Assembly (NCBI GenBank): GCA_907163375.1
Contig: CAJQUW010009323.1
Span: 682,001-746,000 of the forward strand
Direction: 5' to 3'
Source of the DNA: Prostheceraeus crozeri
Lineage: Eukaryota > Platyhelminthes > Polycladida > Euryleptidae
DNA: 64,000 nucleotides
Shown piece by piece: positions 58,110 to 64,000 of this stretch. The notes under the pieces are model-generated. The model did no database searches. It was not told the DNA's origin and saw nothing but the letters and a program-made list of their open reading frames with translations. The stretch's first letter is position 1. Every line of letters begins with the position of its first letter. A program made the position numbers and the translations under genes.

Positions 58110-59870
58110 CAGTAGCGAGCATATTAATTGGGTCACCCGCAATTTTCACCATAAATGTGCCTTTATGTTCATTTTCCTTTGATTCTTTTGAATTTCTGAA
58201 CACAAAAGTCTTACAAGTCCATAAACAATGTATATTTTAGTACACCAGCGTGTTAAAACTTGGTGTGGCCACCTTTGGCTTACAATAACGCGCTCACACG
58301 TTCAGGCATGCTCAACATCAACTTTCTACAACTCTCATCAAGTTTTTGCTTCACCTCAGTGTCACGCTGTGTTATGTCGAGAAGCCGATTGATCAGGTCA
58401 CTTCGACTGGTAAGGGTGTGTCGCTCCAGTTGTCGTCTGATGATGGCCCATATTGTTTCTATCGGGCTCATGTCTGGAGAATTGCTCGGCCATGGTAACA
58501 CTCGGATTCTCCTCGAAGTATTTTTTGATCACTTTGGCTGTGTGGCAGGGGGCGTTATCTTGTTGGTAAATGAAGTCATCCCCGAACCAATCACTTGCCT
58601 GAGGGACCAAACGAGTCCTTAGTACACATAGATACTGATTAGCATTCATCGATCCATCAACAACATGTATCCGTCCCATACCTTGACTACTCATAGACGC
58701 CCAGATCATCACTTTGTGGCTTCTTCACGCGCATGGCCATGTGGCGGCTTGAGTAAGGCTCAGGTCCCTTACGTATCCGACGCAGTTGTGCCATCTGGAC
58801 TTCAATACTTGCCTCATCACTGAAGATAACCTGAAGAAGAAAGATAGGAAATTGTTTATCCACTTATTTCTTTCTTCAACGACGTAGGCCTGCTCATTTT
58901 TGAGAAGAAAATACCCTCAAAAACTGATTTCTGTTAAATTAGTTAAAGATTAGACATATTTCACTGATAATTAAATGAGTAATTGAATTGAATGATAAAA
59001 AGCTTAATGAAGATATGCAATCTAATATCTTAATCATAATCACCATAGAAAAAGTACAGGAAAAGTAGTGGAAAGGCCTACTCACTTTTTCCCATTGAGC
59101 TGAAGTCCAATCCTTATGATTCCGAGCCCATTGCAGTCGCGACTGTTTCATACGAGCTGTCAAGAGCGGCTTCCATATGGGCTTCACCGATTTTCTGCCA
59201 CCATCAATCAGTCGGCGTCGGATGGTATGGACGGATAAGGGTGAAACGATTTCTTTCTTGATATCCAACGCTGTAAGACGTGGATCAATCATGCTTGCCC
59301 TAAGAATCCGTCGGTCTTCATATGATGTCGAAAGTCCTTTACGTCCACATTTGCCGACTCTTTGTGGCAAGATTTCGCCAGCCTCTCTATACCGTTTCAC
59401 AATTCTATATATTTACCGATGACTGTGAAATCCCTGTTATCTTCGAAACCTGTCTCTGGCTTTGTCGTGCATCCTACCACAAAGTTATAATTCTTACACG
59501 TGCGTTCTCACCGATTTCCATAGAAAAAATGAACTGTCATATTTTTGGATTGAATGCTATGGTCATAGATTGATCCGCTGAGAGATGACAATTGTGTGTT
59601 GAGAAAGCTTTCATTAATCAATAACTTGACAACTTTCTATGATCAACTATACAGCTTGAATTCTCCCACGCTCATATATAATTGTTGTCACACTTTGCTG
59701 TGTGTGTGTGCGTGTGTGCTGGGTTGCAGATATTTGAAACTATCTGTTTTGATGTCTCACATTGATGTCACATTGTCTCTATTGATACATACACATTTGA
59801 GTCATGTATCAGGCACCAAGCCCCAAAATCTGTCAATTTTCAGGGTGACCCATATATATGCTCGCTACTG
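58110..59870 (-). mobile_element. Tc1-like element E, nested in the MULE
   Basis: A 1761-base element with ends CAGTAGCGAGCATAT followed by GGGTCACCC, inverted at the other side, and TA at 58108-58109 and 59871-59872. The family differs from A-C and D in end sequence. It is the third layer of the nest: Tc1 in MULE in LINE. Confidence 0.9.
58260..59525 (-). pseudogene. Tc1 transposase E with an intron, frameshifted
   Basis: The start at about 59521 (MEIGENARVRIITLW) has an early stop and a shift. It is followed by KRYREAGEILPQRVGKCGRK and NHKDWTSAQWEK to 59086. An intron of 255 bases (58831-59085, GTGAGT to TTCTTCAG, phase 0) precedes VIFSDEASIEVQ. The rest is MIWASMSSQGMGRIHVVDG, FIYQQDNAPCHTAKVIKKYF and, in another frame, SNSPDMSPIETIWAIIRRQL (DD34E type). 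It is a pseudogene with a few lesions. Confidence 0.85.
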
Positions 59871-59940
59871 TACATTGTATAATGTATATATATATATATA
59901 TATAGAAGAGAAAAAGCAGGAAACGCAAACGGCGCCAAAT

Positions 59941-60427
59941 AAGTGAAATAAAAATCAGCCAGATTCTCAAATAATGATTTATGCCAATCGATTTCTCAGT
60001 TTCACTGATTGTCAAGGCATCTAACAAAAAAGTGAAAAGAGGATACATGCATATCTATAAAATACTCTAGGCATTCAAGGTAGGTAGAAATCTTTTTATG
60101 AACATAGCCTCCTTTCTTTCCCTTTCTATCTTGGAAGCATTAGGAGATAGCTGAAAGAAAGGGGTGGCATAGAAGTCTTCACCACAGTGGTGAAGACTTC
60201 TATGCCACCCTTTCTTTCAGCTATCTCCTAATGCTTCCAAGATAGAAAGGGAAAGAAAGGAGGCTATGTTCATAAAAAGATTTCTACCTACCTTGAATGC
60301 CTAGAGTATTTTATAGATATGCATGTATCCTCTTTTCACTTTTTTGTTAGATGCCTTGACAATCAGTGAAACTGAGAAATCGATTGGCATAAATCATTAT
60401 TTGAGAATCTGGCTGATTTTTATTTCA

Positions 60428-60431
<4 letters not shown>
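59941..60431. repeat. Near-perfect 245-base hairpin
   Basis: The two halves are reverse complements around base 60186 (CTTCACCAC-A-GTGGTGAAG). By eye the only difference is one C fewer in a CCCC/CCC run near 60210. There is essentially no loop. It lies between Tc1 element E and the right-hand MULE minisatellite and borders an AT microsatellite. Confidence 0.9.

Positions 60432-60468
<37 letters not shown>
60431..60468. repeat. AT dinucleotide microsatellite
   Basis: About 19 uninterrupted AT units directly at the outer end of the hairpin. A shorter run borders the other hairpin end region at about 59884-59906, and another short run is at 63344-63363. Confidence 0.95.
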
Positions 60469-60470
<2 letters not shown>

Positions 60471-60472
60471 TA

Positions 60473-60585
60473 ATGTCGAACAAAACCATTGTCGAACAAA
60501 ACCATTGTCGAGCAGAACCATGTGTCGAACAAAACCATCGAAATTGTGTCGAACAAACCCATGTGTCGAACAAAACTACATATAC
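60473..60585 (+). repeat. Minisatellite at the right MULE end
   Basis: Five to six units of GTCGAACAAAACCAT with spacer variants (TT, GTG, CGAAATT), inverted with respect to 56595-56710. Confidence 0.85.
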
Positions 60586-60597
60586 CATTTTCACCGA

Positions 60598-61535
60598 CCA
60601 AATGATTAGTGACAAAGTCATGGATAGCAATGTTCGCCATACAAGTGGATCATTTTGGTCAGAAGCCAAACTGAAATTCAGCATATATGATTTCATAGAA
60701 ATTCATATTTTTTTCATTTTATATATTTTCTAGAAATGATTTCATCCTTGAAACAGCGGATTGACATTTGCTCTTGAACCTTCATAAAAACAGGAAGAAG
60801 AGATATAGGTCGCACATCATGGACAAATGGACGCAATGTTATAGAAACAGGTGAAACTTTTGCAATTTTCCATTCATTAGGAACAAGCCCAGTTGACAGA
60901 GATAAGGAATAAATTCCACAATTTCAGACAACGGATCAGCAAGTACACGTATAAGAATGGTCACTTTAATCAAACGAGGCAATATGTTGTCGAACCCCGC
61001 ACTTTTTTTCACTTTCAAACGCTGAAGGAAATTAAATGTATAGTCATGGCATCAAATGATCCATCACATATTCCCCTTTCATTATCTTTGATGTCGGTGA
61101 AGTAGTCAGTGTCACTAATGTGAAAGTCTCATTAATAGATGCCACAGCCTCAGACATTGATAGGTATTGGTTCAAAACGGACTGAATACGAGAGTGTGAA
61201 CTTGAGCTTTTCAAAACTTTCCAAACTCCTTTCTTGTTGTGAAAAACTTTATTAGACCATTTCTCTTTCGCTTTTGAACTTTCAATTCGGACTACCTTTT
61301 GATAGTGATCCTACTTGGCAAAACATCTGGTGCGATAAGCTTTGTAACGCAAATTTGTGAGGTGTTTAAACGACCAGTTTTTAGAAAATATACAGGGATT
61401 TGGGATGTGGCATTATCGAGAAATTTATAATGCACTTTCTGCTCAGTCTCGAAGTTTCTCGTTAAAGCCGTTCAGAACATCATAATTATGATTATACGCC
61501 TAGAAAATGAATTGAAGGAAGACCGATATTCAGAC
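60598..61535 (-). pseudogene. LINE, upstream piece of the split copy; inverted twin of 51157-52043
   Basis: The minus strand gives the linker, VPNEWKIAKVSPV, VRPISLLPVFMKVQEQM and AEFQFGF, then, beyond the end of the twin, STCMANIAIHDFVTNHLVGE up to the MULE. 60645-61535 is the near-exact inverse of 51157-52043. In-frame stops (for example in the FQFGF-PK-STC stretch) are shared by both copies, so the copy was already dead when duplicated. Confidence 0.82.
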
Positions 61536-61544
61536 CAGATCAAT

Positions 61545-62105
61545 TTCGTCAACTTTAAAACATTGTCTAGTCGGTTCTGGTTCAATACTTACTATGGCTC
61601 AATGAGCATGTAGTTTGTTATTTGACCATGACATTTCGCGCATGAGTAGACTTTAAGGCAACAATGAATAAACAACATTGTACTCTTTATCAATCCATTT
61701 CAACACAGTCACTTGGATGGTTTTTGTTACATCTTCGGAAACATGTCTTGCATCAATTGAAATGATGTCAAATATATCTTTTATGTTTTAAATAATACGG
61801 TATACTTGAAGTGTCTTGCTTTCTTCTTTAGTGATGCCCTATTTACAAAAAGATGAGAACATTCAATGGTTTGCAATTTACATAACGAAGTGACGAGGTT
61901 GAAAAGCTTGCTTACATATGTTTGCAAAAGAAAGGTTGGTAGTATAGACAGATCTTCTAATCACTGAAAGATAAAATCTATAATTTAGAGTTGAAAATCA
62001 TCCAATCAGGATAAAGTCATTGTCTAACTAAATTGCTAATGAATATTAATCGGCATCGACGCAAGTAAAAACCACAAACTGCTACTCCGCTCTTGTTTTG
62101 TCTAG
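61545..62105 (+). repeat. Direct repeat, copy 2
   Basis: Diverged direct copy of 52525-53130, beginning AGATCAATTTCGTCAACTTT and ending near CTACTCCGCTCTTG. It follows directly on the inverted LINE twin. Confidence 0.6.
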
Positions 62106-64000
62106 TAAAGTCGTAGACCAGGATCTGTAAGTGTTCCAAGAACGACCAGTTTCATTCAATTCCGTTTTTTTAAAGAAAGTAGGGCGTTAATTGATCATAT
62201 TTTTTATACCTACCCTGCTATTCAATTCACCAGGCTGATGAATGTGAAACCATCAGTCATAGTAGGGGAGGACCAGGATTTTTAAATTAATGCTTTTCTT
62301 TATAGAAAATCAAGGATTTCATAGTGAAATGACTTTTGAAGCATTTCAAAAGAGGGAAGCCTGATGATTTTTTGTTATTCAAGGTTTTTTGAATAGCTTT
62401 GCTATTTCATTGTAGCCACTCATTGGCTAACGAAAAAGAACAAACGAAGTCATCGTGTAATTCGAAAATTTCAATTTACTGTATCTCCAATAGAAATTTG
62501 AATTGATTAAAAATGTGACGTGAATGCAATATCATCGCGTTTCTAAAATAGAAATGCAGTCAAATTCTATATTACCATATTTTGTGGTCACATATCCGGA
62601 ATAGAAGTTTTGATTTTTGAAAAACGTGTGATACGCAAACGAAAGTGATATCTATGGATAGATTTGCATCCATACATTTCTCTACACTGTAAATCGGTCA
62701 ATACTAATCACATACGAAGGATGCATACCAAAATATGTTTTGGTATATTTCTGTATATATTTGCATGCTTTTCGTATGTTATCTCAAGTGTGGTTTGCTC
62801 AACATACGAAAGCCATACCAGCACAATGTTAAAAGAAAGCATCAATCCTGTCCAAAGTATGTTGATTTAAGGACTTTTGTCAATAAAGATCACACTAATG
62901 TTACTAGTGTTTTGTAAGTAGTGAGATAATGACATTCAAGAGTCATACTTTCAATACTGAGTTCGATTTTAATACATGTAATTCTATGGCATTTCATAAA
63001 TAATCAATAAGTATTCAAACATCATCAATTATGCATTATGTAATTTTTAAATGAAGCATATTATCAATCTGAAATAAAAACACATTATAATTCATGAACG
63101 CAAAAATAGTTATGGTTGAGATATACAGGTGAACGTGATTGCACGAAATATGTCGTTTGCATGAATTGATGTTAATCAACTTGGTTCATAATGTAGAGTA
63201 AACTACGCGTCCAGTAAAAGTTGCTAGACAAGTAGCAACGACGACATGCTCACAATAAATCTAAATAAATTAAATATCACATACTATCAAAAAGAAATAT
63301 TCACGACTGGCATTACTGAAAAAAGTTATTTTACAGTAGTATGTAATATATATATATATATATTTGTTATGTGACTTAAGGCTCTACATACCATGGGCAT
63401 ACCAGAGACATACGAATGAGGATGAATTTGCATTAGGTCTCGTATATAAAACATGCCAACAACTCGTATTTCAGTGTAAAACAGCCAATCACAGACAGAA
63501 TAGTTCGCATCGCTACATACCAATCACATACGAAAGTAAGTGATATCTCCTATGAAAAACATGCCAGATTTATTAAAAATTATATCCTTTTAAATTCTTT
63601 CAACTGGACATTGCATTGGAATGAATTTTCGGAAAACACCAGTTGTTTAGATAAATCGTGCTATTAGCCACGAGCTCTCGACGGATTGCATCATTCCACA
63701 TGATTAAGACGAGCTGTAGAAAAAATTCGTTTAGGTGTGAATAGAAATTAATTCGTGAAGAAAATACTAATGGTATAGAGAAATCTACCAATGGGCCAAT
63801 ATAAAGACAACATTATACGTATTCGTAGTACATCAAAGCTTTAAATTAATGCTTTTCTTTATAAAAAAACAAGGATTTCATTGTGAAATTGTTTTTTTAA
63901 AGCATAGATCTTAATTTTATTTATACATTGCACATGTATAACGCGTTTGTCTATCACATTAGTAAATTGGATCTTTTTTGATGTGCCGATAGCTACCAAT
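62106..64000. other. No gene seen; one short direct repeat
   Basis: AT-rich sequence with short open frames only. TTAAATTAATGCTTTTCTTT and the following 45 or so bases occur at about 62283-62348 and again at about 63841-63906. GGCCAATATAAAGAC.AC at 63793 also resembles 52977. No domain recognised. Confidence 0.5.

Larger units (their letters stand above)
56589..60586 (-). mobile_element. MULE transposon with minisatellite ends, inserted in a LINE
   Basis: A 3998-base element flanked by the 11-base duplication ATTTTCACCGA (56578-56588 and 60587-60597). Its ends are inverted: ATGTAGTAGTTTTGTTCGAC on the left and, inverted, ATATGTAGTTTTGTTCGACA on the right. Each end continues into tandem GTCGAACAAAACCAT units. 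Removing it restores the LINE frame (HLVGENTHVAF). It carries a MULE transposase fragment (57040-58030), a Tc1 element (58110-59870) and a near-perfect hairpin (59941-60431). Confidence 0.88.

Noticed and set aside
57848-58240. 130-codon plus-strand frame
   Set aside because: It is the complement of MULE transposase coding sequence and runs into the Tc1 insert; no domain of its own.
60473-60585. CRISPR-like array
   Set aside because: The units are tandem with minimal variable spacers, occur inverted at the other end of a transposon, and the DNA is animal. It is a minisatellite.

Overview
The window is nuclear DNA from an intron-bearing invertebrate animal. It is AT-rich, its one convincing host gene is split by canonical GT..AG introns, and most of the rest is DNA transposons (Tc1, mariner, IS630-like, piggyBac, MULE, hAT-type MITEs), LINE remains and foldback repeats. 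I cannot name the species. There is no bacterial operon structure, no CRISPR array, no rRNA and no convincing tRNA gene.

Layout. (1) 1-515 is the end of a Tc1 element cut by the window edge. (2) About 1300-19455 is one giant imperfect palindrome: a left arm (1300-9436), a 2.4-kb spacer, and an inverted right arm (11872-19455). The arms share a broken LINE, a hAT MITE, a second MITE and a minisatellite. Each arm also carries insertions the other lacks, so each arm preserves the empty site of the other's insertion: an IS630-like element on the left, and a Tc1 element plus a double-hairpin MITE on the right. (3) 20250-20330 is a tRNA-derived SINE head. 20441-22868 is a GC-richer DNA transposon encoding a DNCVGQNK-type (DUF7869-like) transposase whose C-terminus carries an AT-hook-like stretch and a PCNA-binding (PIP-box) motif. 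(4) 23076-47651 is a secreted-protein gene of eight exons that closes in frame (462 codons): signal peptide, four Kunitz domains, one C-type lectin domain over two exons, and a fifth Kunitz domain lacking the Cys14-Cys38 pair. Its introns hold a Tc1 remnant, foldback elements, a LINE, a 3.2-kb piggyBac, a Tc1 element and a MITE interrupted by two other MITEs. (5) 47824-48079 is a hAT-type MITE with an 8-bp target duplication, followed by a LINE 3' fragment. (6) 51157-62105 is a nested graveyard. A minus-strand LINE (about 61535 down to 56452) is split by a 4.0-kb MULE with an 11-bp target duplication, and the MULE holds a Tc1 element. Next to it a mariner is split by another Tc1 element. Removing the insertions restores reading frames across the junctions. 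(7) 62106-64000 shows no gene.

The host gene is the only functional unit I would defend. Everything else is mobile DNA whose insertion order can be read from target duplications and paralogous empty sites. All comparisons were made by eye; similarities quoted are impressions, not computed values.
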